This document shows positions 28,791 to 38,080 of a DNA stretch of 64,000 nucleotides, piece after piece. Both the position numbers and the translations under genes were made by a program. How positions within the stretch are numbered: the first letter of the stretch is position 1; the number at the start of each line of letters is the position of its first letter. Below the pieces are notes generated by a model. It saw only the letters and a program-made list of their open reading frames with translations, was not told the DNA's origin and searched no databases. Location: assembly GCA_016699615.1 (NCBI GenBank), contig CP064984.1, forward strand, positions 2,390,001-2,454,000. The letters run 5' to 3'. The stretch is from Sphingobacteriales bacterium. GTDB taxonomy: Bacteria > Bacteroidota > Bacteroidia > Chitinophagales > JADIYW01.

Positions 28791-30600
28791 ATGATTAAAA
28801 AGGAAATTACTTTTTCAGATATCGTTACTCAACTACCAAAAGTAATCACAGATTTACCTAAAATTGCAACTGCATTATATTATAATTTTACAGTAAAATC
28901 TAATACTGAGATTACATTTGCTGATCTATTTCAGAAGACAGCAACAAAATTTCCTAATAATATATGTATTTATTATTTAGATAAAAAATGGACATACAAA
29001 GCATTTGATTTGTGGACGAATAGATTAGCCAATCAGTTTTCTTCATTAGGTATTAGAAAAGGTGATGTTGTTGCAGTATTATTAGAAAATAGACCAGAAG
29101 TATTAGCTGTGGCTATGGCTATGGCAAAAATTGGTGGCATTGTTGCATTGATAAATCCTGCACAGAAAAACAAAACACTAATTCATAGCTTGAAGTTAGC
29201 ATCGCCAAAATTGTTTTTAGTTGGTACAGAACTTATACAAAACTATATTGATATTAAAGATGAATTAGAATTATCAAAAAAACAGATTTTTTGTTATTCA
29301 AAACGAGTTAATCAAATATAAAAAAAATAATATCGAAGTATTTGATATAGAATCTGAAAACTTTTCTGAAACAAAACTTACAAAGAAAGTTCAATTATTT
29401 GCAAAAGATCCAGTGTTGTATATATATACATCAGGTACAACAGGCTTGCCAAAAGCATCAGTAATTAGTAATTTAAGATGGATAAAAGCATACAGTGCAT
29501 TTGGATTAACAACATTAAGATTAAACGATAAAGATATTCTATATGTGCCATTGCCATTAATACATGGTACTGCAATGTTAGTATGTTGGTCGTCTGTGTT
29601 GGCTGGTGGCGCAGCTATGGTAATTAAAAATAAATTTAGTGTATCTGATTTTTGGAAAGATATAAAATATTATAATGCAACAGGTTTTGGATATATTGGA
29701 GAAATGTGTCGTTATTTGTTGAATACATCAGAACATCCATTGGAAAAAAATAATTCTTTGCAAAAAATGATAGGCAATGGAATGCGCCCAGAAATTTGGC
29801 AACAATTTAAACAGAGATTTGATATAGAGCAAGTGGCGGAGTTTTATGCATCAAGCGAAGGCAATATTGCATTCTTTAATATATTTAATCTAGACCAAAC
29901 TATGGGTTTCTCAATTACAAGCTATGCCATAGTTGAATATGATAAAGAAAAAGATGAAATTGTAAGAGATAAAAATGGCTTTTGCAAAAAAGTGGGCAGC
30001 AACCAAATAGGCTTGTTGCTTGGCGAAATTAATGAGCGTTATCCTTTTGATGGTTATACAGAAAAAGATAAAACATCATCATCTGTTATGAAAAATGTAT
30101 TTAAAAAAGGCGATGCATATTTTAATACTGGTGATTTGGTGAAAGATATGGGCTTTGCACACACACAATTTGTAGATAGGCTAGGTGATACATTTAGATG
30201 GAAAAGCGAAAACGTTTCAACAACTGAGGTAGAAAGTATTATTAACCAATATAAATTAATAGATGAAAGTGTAGTGTATGGTGTAAGCGTTGCTGGCGCA
30301 AATGGAAGAGCAGGAATGGCAAATCTAATTTTTAAACCAAAAAATGCTGAAAATTTTAATTTTGAATTATTCTATAATTATCTGTCTAAAGAATTGCCAC
30401 CATATGCAATTCCAATATTCTTAAAAATATCCAAACAAACAACAGTTACATCAACATTTAAGTATCAAAAAAATGAGCTTAAAGAAAACGCATATCATCA
30501 ATACAAAAATGAAGATATATATATATTGATTGATAAGAAGTATGTTTTGATGAATGACGAAATTTATGAAAAATTAATGAGTGAACAGATACGGTTGTAA
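28791..30600 (+). CDS. Long-chain acyl-CoA synthetase, FATP/FadD-like (one frameshift)
   Basis: ATP-dependent activation of fatty acids. Restored about 602 aa. It contains TFADLFQKTATKFPNN, KGDVVAVLLENRPEVL, the AMP-binding motif YIYTSGTTGLPKAS, FYASSEGNIAFFN and FVDRLGDTFRWKSENVSTTEVE, the last typical of the FATP/very-long-chain group. An extra T in the T6 run at 29287-29292 causes the break. It starts 7 bp after the second dehydrogenase, so it probably supplies the acyl-CoA those enzymes use. Confidence 0.9.
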
Positions 30601-30630
30601 AACTTATGTGCTATTATTGTTCATCATTAT

Positions 30631-31122
30631 ATGAAAATTAGAATAGCTTTTCATTCAGATATTCCAAAAATTATTGCTGTTGCAGAAAAAGTATTTAAGC
30701 AACACTATGCAAATATTCTTTCTCAAGCGCAAATAGATTATATGTATGATAAAACATATAGTAACGAATCTTTGCTACAACAGATGAAAGATGGCGTTAC
30801 TTATTTTATTTGTGAAATTGATGAAATACCAGTTGCGTATATGGCATATTTTTTAAAAGAAGATAATAATATTTATCTATCAAAGTTGTATGTAGATATG
30901 TCTATGCACAAATCTGGTGTAGGAAAACAATTGTATCAAACTTTAGAAAATATCGCAATTAAGAATAAATGCGATTATATAGAATTGAATGTACATAGAA
31001 AAAATACAGCTATGTATTTCTATAAAAAAATGGGTTTTGAACTACATGAAAATACTGATATTGCCTTTGGCAAATATTCGTTGTGTGATTATGTATTAAG
31101 AAAATACTTGAAGCCAAAATAG
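30631..31122 (+). CDS. GNAT family N-acetyltransferase
   Basis: A 163-aa cytoplasmic acetyltransferase. The acetyl-CoA binding motif A is LYVDMSMHKSGVGKQLYQTL (about residues 90-109), followed by ELNVHRKNTAMYFYKKMGFE. Substrate unknown. It lies 30 bp after the acyl-CoA synthetase and ends at a shared terminator. Confidence 0.9.
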   Translation: MKIRIAFHSDIPKIIAVAEKVFKQHYANILSQAQIDYMYDKTYSNESLLQQMKDGVTYFICEIDEIPVAYMAYFLKEDNNIYLSKLYVDMSMHKSGVGKQLYQTLENIAIKNKCDYIELNVHRKNTAMYFYKKMGFELHENTDIAFGKYSLCDYVLRKYLKPK

Positions 31123-31142
31123 CTTCAAGTACTTCAATTTTT
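31105..31142 (+). terminator. Bidirectional-looking terminator between the GNAT gene and the bacilliredoxin gene
   Basis: TACTTGAAGC (31105-31114) pairs over 10 bp with GCTTCAAGTA (31122-31131), loop CAAAATA, then a T-rich run to 31142 on the plus strand. On the minus strand the stem is followed by TTTTCTT. It overlaps the last GNAT codons. Confidence 0.75.
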
Positions 31143-31144
31143 AT

Positions 31145-31558
31145 TTAGCAATATTCTTCGTATGCAGCAACTAAATTGTCTGCTATCATTTTGGCTGGTC
31201 TTCCTTCTATCATATGTCTTTCGATGAAGTGTACCAACTTGCCATCTTTGAACAATGCAATGCTTGGTGAGCTTGGTGGATAAGGAAATGTAAGCTCTCT
31301 TGCTTTTGCAACAGCTTCGCTATCTACACCAGCAAATACAGTTGCTAATTTGCTTGGTTTTTTTTCTGCTTCAGTAGAAATAATTGCAGCTGGACGTGCA
31401 TTTGCAGCAGCGCAACCACAAACTGAATTAATGACTAAAAGCACTGTTCCTTCAGATTGAGCAACAACTTCTGTTACTTCGTCTGCTGTTTTTAATGCTT
31501 GAAAACCTTTTGATGTTAATTCGGCTTCCATTGGTTTGGTTAAGTGTTCTGGATACAT
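31145..31558 (-). CDS. Bacilliredoxin, BrxA/BrxB (YphP) family
   Basis: A 137-aa thiol protein with thioredoxin-like fold. The family CGC active-site motif is in INSVCGCAAANARPAA (about residue 48), plus a terminal Cys. Family members remove bacillithiol from modified proteins or act as disulfide isomerases. It is the last gene of the suf region on this strand, 165 bp after the MIP18-like gene, suggesting a redox link to Fe-S assembly. That gap holds an IR (GTAATAAT-TTC-ATTATTAC, 31688-31706) and no clear promoter. Confidence 0.92.
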   Translation of the reverse strand: MYPEHLTKPMEAELTSKGFQALKTADEVTEVVAQSEGTVLLVINSVCGCAAANARPAAIISTEAEKKPSKLATVFAGVDSEAVAKARELTFPYPPSSPSIALFKDGKLVHFIERHMIEGRPAKMIADNLVAAYEEYC

Positions 31559-31723
31559 ATTTGTGTATTTTGATAATTAAGTAATAAAATATTTTAATAA
31601 AGATGTTCAAAAATTGTGCTATGGTTTTTCTATGTCAATTTGTCTTTTTTATTTGAAATTTTAATTCTTGGATTTATGAATTATACAGTAATAATTTCAT
31701 TATTACATTGCTCCATTATTAAA

Positions 31724-32056
31724 TTATAAAAACCCAAGTTCTAATTTTGCTTCTTCAGTCATCATATCTTGATCCCAAGGTGGGTCGAAAAGTAATTTCA
31801 ACATTGCAACTTCATTTACGCCATCAATTGCTTTTATTTTTTGCTCTACTTCAGCTGGCAAACTTTCTGCTGCTGGACAGTTTGGTGCTGTTAATGTCAT
31901 TAATATATGCACGTCATTGTTTAGATTTACGTTTATTTCGTAGATTAATCCTAATGCATATATATTTACTGGAATTTCTGGATCGTAGATAGTTTGTATC
32001 TGAGTGATACATTCGTCTTTAATTTCCATAAAAGTTTTATTTAATACATTTTCCAT
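31724..32056 (-). CDS. MIP18/DUF59 family iron-sulfur assembly factor (SufT-like)
   Basis: A 110-aa protein with DPEIPVNIYALGLIYEI and the conserved TAPNCPAAESLP carrying the reactive Cys, then LLFDPPWDQDMMTEEA. Proteins of this family help mature Fe-S proteins. It is 19 bp downstream of sufE in the suf locus, which supports the role. Confidence 0.93.
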   Translation of the reverse strand: MENVLNKTFMEIKDECITQIQTIYDPEIPVNIYALGLIYEINVNLNNDVHILMTLTAPNCPAAESLPAEVEQKIKAIDGVNEVAMLKLLFDPPWDQDMMTEEAKLELGFL

Positions 32057-32075
32057 ATGAATGAATAACTATTTT

Positions 32076-32492
32076 CTAATTTGAATGTGCTATTGCGTAA
32101 TATTTCATTTGCTTTATCATGCTTACTAAGCCATTGGCACGAGTAGGTGATAAGTGCTCTTTTAATCCTATTTCTTCTATAAAATATAAGTTTGCTTCGG
32201 TGATTTCTTTTGGTGTGTGTCCACTCAAAACTTTTATCAATAATCCAATAATGCCTTTGGTAATTATTGCATCACTATCTGCATAAAAAAATATTTTGCC
32301 ATCTTGTATTTCAGAATGCAACCATACTCTACTTTGACAACCATGTATTCTGTTTTCTTCTGTTTTATACTGTTCATCAATTAATGGCAAAGACTTTCCA
32401 AAATCAATTAGATATTCGTATTTGTCATTCCAATCATCATACATGGAAAAGTCTGCTATAATTTCATCTTGTATTTCGTTTATGCTGCTCAT
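32076..32492 (-). CDS. sufE: Cysteine desulfuration protein SufE
   Basis: Takes the persulfide from SufS and passes it to the SufBCD scaffold. The 138-aa protein contains FGKSLPLIDEQYKTEEN and the active-site Cys in RIHGCQSRVWL (about residue 51), then GLIGLLIKVLSGHTP. Located between the DMT transporter gene and the MIP18-like gene. Confidence 0.95.
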   Translation of the reverse strand: MSSINEIQDEIIADFSMYDDWNDKYEYLIDFGKSLPLIDEQYKTEENRIHGCQSRVWLHSEIQDGKIFFYADSDAIITKGIIGLLIKVLSGHTPKEITEANLYFIEEIGLKEHLSPTRANGLVSMIKQMKYYAIAHSN

Positions 32493-32533
32493 TATTTTTG
32501 CAAAATTATATTTTATATTTCAGTAGAATTAAT

Positions 32534-33427
32534 TTATTTATCTCTTCTGAGAAAGTATACACCAATTAATATTAAAACTACACCCAATATATCAGAAATA
32601 TTTAATGGTTCTTTTCCAACTAATACGCCAATAAATATGGCAACAATTGGTGTAATGTAAGTTACAGACGCTGCTTTAACTGCACCCATCTTATCAATGA
32701 TATAGTAATAAATTAAAAATGAAATACCTGTTCCTAAGATAGCAAGACCAAGTATTGTTTCAATTGTTATGGTTAGGTTCTGAAATATTTTATCAATTCC
32801 ACTAAATGGTGTAATGAATAATAATATTATGGTTGCACTTACCAATTGATAGGTTGTTAATGCAATGCCTGATATTTTTAAAGGTGTGATGAATTTTCTA
32901 GCATAGATAAATGATGCACTAAATGATAATGCTCCAATCATCATAAATGATATTCCTTTTAATGTGTTGCTGTCAAATTCAGCATCAAATGGTTTTGAAA
33001 GTACTATTATTCCAATTATTCCAAGTAATAATCCAATACTTCTGCTTTTAGTAATACTTACTTCTTTAATAAATAATAAACTAAGTATAAATGTAAAAAT
33101 TGGTACTGTTCCACTTATAGAACCAGCAATGCCAGAATATAATAAATGTGAGCCAATAACAAAGCAGAATAAATAAATGACTCCAGCTAATAATGACATA
33201 GCTAAAAAGTGATACCAATATTTTAAATGATGTACACTGTATGATTTGTTTATTATTCCATAAATAATAAGTGGTATTATAGATATTGAAATTCTTAAAA
33301 AAACAACTTGAATTGTAGAAATATATTCTGTTGCATTCTTCATAAATAAAAAATTGCTTCCCCAGAATAATCCAAGTAATAGAAATGCAATGTTTGAGTT
33401 TATATCTTGTTTTAAATTTTTGTACAC
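32534..33427 (-). CDS. DMT/EamA family transporter
   Basis: A 297-aa integral membrane protein with about ten TM helices in two EamA repeats (LLLGLFWGSNFLFMK...; LGAITFS-like ...GALSFSASFIYAR). It ends with a basic tail, FLRRDK. Family members export metabolites or amino acids. It is lodged between sufS and sufE; cysteine export is an attractive guess but has no direct support. Confidence 0.9.
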   Translation of the reverse strand: MYKNLKQDINSNIAFLLLGLFWGSNFLFMKNATEYISTIQVVFLRISISIIPLIIYGIINKSYSVHHLKYWYHFLAMSLLAGVIYLFCFVIGSHLLYSGIAGSISGTVPIFTFILSLLFIKEVSITKSRSIGLLLGIIGIIVLSKPFDAEFDSNTLKGISFMMIGALSFSASFIYARKFITPLKISGIALTTYQLVSATIILLFITPFSGIDKIFQNLTITIETILGLAILGTGISFLIYYYIIDKMGAVKAASVTYITPIVAIFIGVLVGKEPLNISDILGVVLILIGVYFLRRDK

Positions 33428-33444
33428 AATATTATTTTATAGTT

Positions 33445-34664
33445 TTAACTCAACATTTTTTTTGCTTTTAAAATTCCATCATACAATAAATCTATTTCTT
33501 CTTTCGTATTATAAAACGCAAAAGATGCTCTCGTGTTCCTGGTATAGAATAAAAATCCATCACTGGTTGCGCACAATGGTGTCCTGTTCTGATGGCAATG
33601 CCCATATTGTCTAAAATAACGCCAACATCATACGGATGAATACCATCTAACAAAAATGAAATAACAGATGATTTATTTGTTGCTGTACCATAAATTTTTA
33701 ATCCATCTATTGATGATAATTTCTCTGTGGCATATTGCAATAATTCGTCTTCGTATTTTTTTATATTTTCTAAACCTAAATTTTCTATATATTCTATTGT
33801 TGCGTTAAGTGCAATGCAGCCAGCAATATTTGGTGTTCCAGCTTCAAACTTAAATGGCAAATCATTAAAAACTGTACCTTTGAATGATACAGATTTTATC
33901 ATATCTCCACCACCTTCAAATGGTGGTATTTCGTTTAGTATATCTTCTTTTCCATATAATATTCCAGTACCTGTTGGTCCATAAATTTTATGGCCACTAA
34001 ATGCTAAAAAATCACAATCTAATGCTTGAACATCAATTGAAATATGTTGTATAGCTTGTCTTGCATCTATCAATATTTTCGCATTATTTTTTTTAGCTAT
34101 CGCAATAATTTCTCTTATTGGATTGATAGTACCTAATGCATTAGATACATACGTAATTGATACTAATTTTGTTTTTGTTGTAATGATTTTTTCTGCATCT
34201 TCAATTTTAATACTACCATCTTCTTGCAATGGAATTACTTTTAAGATACATTTTTTTTCTTCGCACAGCATTTGCCATGGCACAATATTAGAATGGTGTT
34301 CCATTTCTGTCACCACAATTTCATCACCTTCATGAATAAATTTTTTACCAAAAGTATAGGCAATCAAATTTATACTATTTGTTGTACCTTTTGTAAATAT
34401 TATTTCGTGCTCATGTTTTGCATTGATAAATTGTTGAACTTTTTTCCTTGTTTGTTCGTATAAATCTGTGCCAATTTGCGATAGGTAATGCACACCACGA
34501 TGTATGTTTGCATTTTGATGTTCGTAGAAATATGTTTCAGCATCAATTACTGCTTGTGGCTTTTGAGTTGATGCGCCATTGTCTAAATAAACAAGTTGCT
34601 TGCCACGAATTTTTTCATTTAATATTGGAAATTGATTTCTTATATGTTGTATGTCTAATGCCAT
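33445..34664 (-). CDS. sufS: Cysteine desulfurase SufS (frameshift near C terminus)
   Basis: PLP enzyme releasing sulfur from cysteine. It has YLDNGASTQKP, the PLP Lys in FSGHKIYGPTGTG and the catalytic Cys in IRTGHHCAQPVMDFY. A 1-bp deletion near 33531-33537 makes the frame end early at 33492. Shifting restores RASFAFYNTKEEIDLLYDGI and a stop at 33445-33447, giving 406 aa, the usual length. The PLP-site segment reads LIDARQAIQH where most homologues have DGAQA; Asp and Gln are kept. Confidence 0.94.
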
Positions 34665-34729
34665 TGTATATTAATTAGCTATTGTATTTTTCCTTATAAT
34701 AAACACTCGAGTTTATCTTTTTTCATGGC

Positions 34730-35977
34730 TTAAATATTTAATTTTGCCTCAACAGCTTCGATAAGATAGTTGCAAGAATCTTTGCTGTCTACTTTTTCTA
34801 TTACTTCTTCAGCAAATGCAATCGTTAATAATGCTCTTGCTTTTTCTTTTCCAATGCCACGTGCTTGCAAATAAAATAATTCTGTATCTTCAATTTGTGC
34901 AATTGTAGCACCATGCGAACATTTTACATCATCAGCAAAAATTTCTAATTGTGGCTTAGTATAAATATTTGCTTTGTCATTAATAATAATGTTTTTATTG
35001 CTTTGAAATGCATTTGTTTTCTGAGCAATTTGGTCTACTAATATTTTTCCATTAAATACGCCAGTAGCTTCTCCATCTACAATTCCTTTGTACAATTCAT
35101 TGCTATTGGTGTTTGGTTGGTTATGATTTACTTTGGTTCTATTGTCACAATGCTCATGTCCGTTCAACAAGTACAAACCATTCATATTGCATTCAGCATG
35201 CTCGCCATTGATGTCTACAACTAAGTTGTTTCTTGTAATTGCACCAGAAACTGTAATTGTGTTTACTGTAAATATCGATGATTTTTCTTGCTGTACAAAT
35301 GTATTGTCTGTAATATAAAATTGTTGTTTTCCATTTTGAATTTTATCCCATTTTACAATACTATTTTCATGTATAGAAATGTTATTTACAATGTTGTAGT
35401 ATGTTTTTAAATGATTTGGATTGATATAATATTCTGTGAAATGTACTTGTGTTTTTTTAGCAATATTTATTTTGTGTTTTAAATTGATGATTTGATCTGA
35501 TTTTGTTGCTATATATAATATTGCTATTGCTTTTTCTTCTTCAAAACTTTTATCAATATTTATGTTGATGCCATCAGAGCTCAAAGCATTATTTAATTCT
35601 AATAAAAAATCTTTGGTAGCTTGTTCTTCTATGTTATTGCTATTCCAAAATGTAAACTTTGGTGTGTTTGGTATGTAAGATAATTCTGCAATAAAAACAC
35701 CATCTACAAAAACAATTTTATATGTTGCATTGAATTGTGTTTCTATATGATTTTTAATTTCATCTATAGTACCATCACTCAACTTATATGCATCATCTGC
35801 TTTGCTTGTGATATTGCTGAAATTATTGTCAATAATCTTATTGTAATAAGTATATTTCCATTCTTCATTTTTCATTGATGGAATGCCAATGCTTATTGCA
35901 TTCAATAAAGATTGCTGTTGTTTCTTATCAATTATGTTTGGTAGTAAACTTTTAAGTATGTCTGTATTTGAATTCAT
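34730..35977 (-). CDS. sufD: Fe-S assembly scaffold protein SufD
   Basis: Subunit of the SufBC2D scaffold. The 415-aa protein has a diverged N-terminal half and a beta-helix core, with EIFADDVKCSHGATIAQIED and FYLQARGIGKEKARALLTIAFAEE near the C terminus. The segment CSHGA contains the His used in the scaffold. It begins 15 bp downstream of the four-helix-bundle gene, which separates it from sufC. Confidence 0.93.
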   Translation of the reverse strand: MNSNTDILKSLLPNIIDKKQQQSLLNAISIGIPSMKNEEWKYTYYNKIIDNNFSNITSKADDAYKLSDGTIDEIKNHIETQFNATYKIVFVDGVFIAELSYIPNTPKFTFWNSNNIEEQATKDFLLELNNALSSDGININIDKSFEEEKAIAILYIATKSDQIINLKHKINIAKKTQVHFTEYYINPNHLKTYYNIVNNISIHENSIVKWDKIQNGKQQFYITDNTFVQQEKSSIFTVNTITVSGAITRNNLVVDINGEHAECNMNGLYLLNGHEHCDNRTKVNHNQPNTNSNELYKGIVDGEATGVFNGKILVDQIAQKTNAFQSNKNIIINDKANIYTKPQLEIFADDVKCSHGATIAQIEDTELFYLQARGIGKEKARALLTIAFAEEVIEKVDSKDSCNYLIEAVEAKLNI

Positions 35978-36385
35978 TAATTTGATAATTCGTTAATTTG
36001 ATAATGGTTTTTTTGATGTGGCAATTATTTTTGTTGTAATTTTTTTTATTTCAAATAATTGTTCAATTAATTCTTTACTTGTAGGATAGCCGTCAGAATG
36101 TTCACAAATTAATAACCAATATTCTGTTTCTTCAATTTCTTTCGCAGCAATTTTTAGTTTATGAATGAAATCTGATTTGCTTTCTGCGTTTTGTGCTTCT
36201 CTAATATTTGCACCTATTGATGTTCCCGATTTTAATAACTGTCTTGCAATAATATATTTCCTATCATTTTCTAATAATGTAACATACTTTACTATTTGTA
36301 AAGCAAATTGAAAAGATTTTTGAACAATGATATTATCTTCTGTTTTTTGCATAATTACTTCATTAACGAATTAATGAATTGATAA
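35975..36385. repeat. Inverted repeats flanking the four-helix-bundle gene
   Basis: AATTCGTTAAT at 35987-35997, overlapping the stop codon, is the exact reverse complement of ATTAACGAATT at 36362-36372. Both flanks also carry related blocks (CATTAATTTGATAA on the left; TTAATGAATTGATAA on the right). Coordinates span the gene plus both flanks. Confidence 0.6.
35993..36352 (-). CDS. Four helix bundle protein (23S rRNA intervening-sequence protein family)
   Basis: A 119-aa all-helical protein with the family pattern KSFQFALQIVKYV, RQLLKSGTSIGANIREAQNAESKSDFIHKL and EETEYWLLIC. Function is unknown; relatives were first found in rRNA intervening sequences and are scattered singly in Bacteroidota genomes. 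It sits between sufC and sufD, which are normally adjacent. Matching inverted sequences (ATTAACGAATT) lie at both ends, suggesting insertion as a unit. Confidence 0.9.
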   Translation of the reverse strand: MQKTEDNIIVQKSFQFALQIVKYVTLLENDRKYIIARQLLKSGTSIGANIREAQNAESKSDFIHKLKIAAKEIEETEYWLLICEHSDGYPTSKELIEQLFEIKKITTKIIATSKKPLSN

Positions 36386-36386
36386 A

Positions 36387-37133
36387 TTATTTAATTAATT
36401 CATATTCCTCGTATCCTTTTTCTTCTAGTTCTAATGCTAGATTTTTATCGCCAGTTTTTACAATTTTACCATCATACATCACATGTACAAAATCTGGAAC
36501 TATATAATCTAATAATCTTTGGTAGTGTGTAATAACAATAAATGCATTGTCTTTAGAATGTAACTTATTTACGCCATTAGCTACAATACGCAATGCATCA
36601 ATGTCTAACCCAGAATCTGTTTCATCTAAGATAGCAAGCTTTGGATCTAACATTGCCATTTGGAAAATTTCGTTACGTTTCTTTTCGCCACCTGAAAAGC
36701 CAACATTTACAGAACGAGAAATAAAATCTTTTTTCATTTCTACCAATTCCATTTTTTCACGCATTAATTTCAAAAATTCATTTGCTGGCATAGGTTCTTC
36801 GCCATTAGATTTGCGTTGTTCGTTGATGGCAGCTTTTAAGAAATTTGCATTGCTCACACCAGGAATTTCTACTGGATATTGAAATGCCAAGAACAAACCT
36901 TTTTGCGCACGTTCATGTGTTTCTAATTCTAATAAATTCATTCCATCAAACTTGATGGTGCCTTGTGTAATTTCATAGCCTTCTTTTCCAGCAAGCACAT
37001 TTCCCAGTGTAGATTTTCCTGTTCCGTTTGGTCCCATGATAGCGTGTATTTCGCCTTTGTTTACTGTTAAAGAAAATCCTTTTAAGATTTCTTTATTGTC
37101 AATTGATACGTGTAAGTTGTTTATTTTAAGCAT
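36387..37133 (-). CDS. sufC: Fe-S assembly ATPase SufC
   Basis: ABC-type ATPase of the SufBCD complex. Start at 37133 (MLKINNLHVSID) gives 248 aa, normal for SufC; an upstream in-frame Met at 37199 would add 22 unrelated residues. It has Walker A GPNGTGKST, Q-loop AFQYPVEIPG, signature VGFSGGEKKRNE and Walker B LAILDETDSGLDIDAL. It is separated from sufB by a 261-aa membrane-protein gene and a repeat-rich spacer. Confidence 0.95.
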   Translation of the reverse strand: MLKINNLHVSIDNKEILKGFSLTVNKGEIHAIMGPNGTGKSTLGNVLAGKEGYEITQGTIKFDGMNLLELETHERAQKGLFLAFQYPVEIPGVSNANFLKAAINEQRKSNGEEPMPANEFLKLMREKMELVEMKKDFISRSVNVGFSGGEKKRNEIFQMAMLDPKLAILDETDSGLDIDALRIVANGVNKLHSKDNAFIVITHYQRLLDYIVPDFVHVMYDGKIVKTGDKNLALELEEKGYEEYELIK

Positions 37134-37154
37134 GATGTTGTTGTTCAATTTTTT

Positions 37155-37275
37155 AATTAGCGAATTTTTTACTACAAAGTTCGCAAAGTTGATTCGCAAA
37201 GTTCACAGAGTGAGATTTTGCTATGAGTTCTTTGTGTATTCCGAAGTTTCGGAACTTAGTGTGCTTTGTGGTTTC
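37155..37275. repeat. Intergenic repeat-like spacer with imperfect TTCGCAAAGTT copies and an inverted repeat
   Basis: Contains GTTCGCAAAGTT (about 37179-37190) and ATTCGCAAAGTTCACAG just after, then TTCTTTGTG and CTTTGTGGTTTC. A perfect 7-bp inverted repeat TTCCGAA-GT-TTCGGAA lies at 37239-37254. The wording resembles intergenic repeats often seen beside genes in Bacteroidota; that comparison is from memory. It lies between the AbiC-like gene and sufC. Confidence 0.45.
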
Positions 37276-38059
37276 ATTTTTCATGTTTTATATCGAATAG
37301 TTTTTCATATTTATTGAATGATATTTCACTTTGGCTAAATGAAAAATACAATAGTTTACAATTTTCATCATTAGGATTTTTCTCCAAATATACCACCAAA
37401 GACTGCTTTAACATTTTAAAAGGTGTTTTATATTTATTCATTTCATTAAATAAATTTTTCTTTAAATAATTATCAATATTTTCACTTTCGTGTAAATATT
37501 CAAATAATACAGTCATGCCAAAATCTACATTTATAATATCCAGACATAATGCCTTAAATTTTGGTGAGTATGTGTCGATTTTTTTATTTAATATTCTATT
37601 AGTCAATTCAAATATTGCATATGAAGATTTAAATATTTCGCCTTCATCATAAAACATTAAGTTGTCATATAAATGTAATATTCTATTGTATTTACTCAGA
37701 GCGATTCCATATTGTTTTTCTGAAAGATTATTTATCTTTTCATCCTCTATGATTTTAAGTTGAATTTCATTAGCTTTTTTTTGTTCCTTAAATGCTATAT
37801 AAACTAAAAATGCTGAAAAAAATGCTATTATTGGACCAATAATTCCTCCAATTGTATGACCTATTTCATTTGGATCTAATATTTCTTTTTCGTTATATAG
37901 TAATGAAGTTATTATAAATATAGATGCAACTATTATTATAATTAATATAAAAATTAGAATAAAGCTATAAAGCAAGTTGTTTGAAACCCATTCTAAAATA
38001 TGCTTGTCATTTTCTTGTAATTTTTTTTGATATTTATTAATAAATATTTTCATTTTCAA
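37274..38059 (-). CDS. Two-TM membrane protein resembling putative phage abortive-infection proteins
   Basis: A 261-aa protein. Two hydrophobic segments (about 29-55 and 70-90) frame TIGGIIGPIIAFFSAFLVYIAF, followed at once by KEQKKANEIQ and a long soluble helical C-terminal half. This layout resembles the putative abortive-phage-infection family (putAbiC), but I see no catalytic motif and the assignment is tentative. It lies between sufB and sufC on the same strand, 21 bp after the sufB stop, so it would be co-transcribed. Its lower-complexity, Lys/Ile-rich composition contrasts with the suf genes. Confidence 0.5.
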   Translation of the reverse strand: MKMKIFINKYQKKLQENDKHILEWVSNNLLYSFILIFILIIIIVASIFIITSLLYNEKEILDPNEIGHTIGGIIGPIIAFFSAFLVYIAFKEQKKANEIQLKIIEDEKINNLSEKQYGIALSKYNRILHLYDNLMFYDEGEIFKSSYAIFELTNRILNKKIDTYSPKFKALCLDIINVDFGMTVLFEYLHESENIDNYLKKNLFNEMNKYKTPFKMLKQSLVVYLEKNPNDENCKLLYFSFSQSEISFNKYEKLFDIKHEK

Positions 38060-38080
38060 ATTATCACATTTACAAATTAA

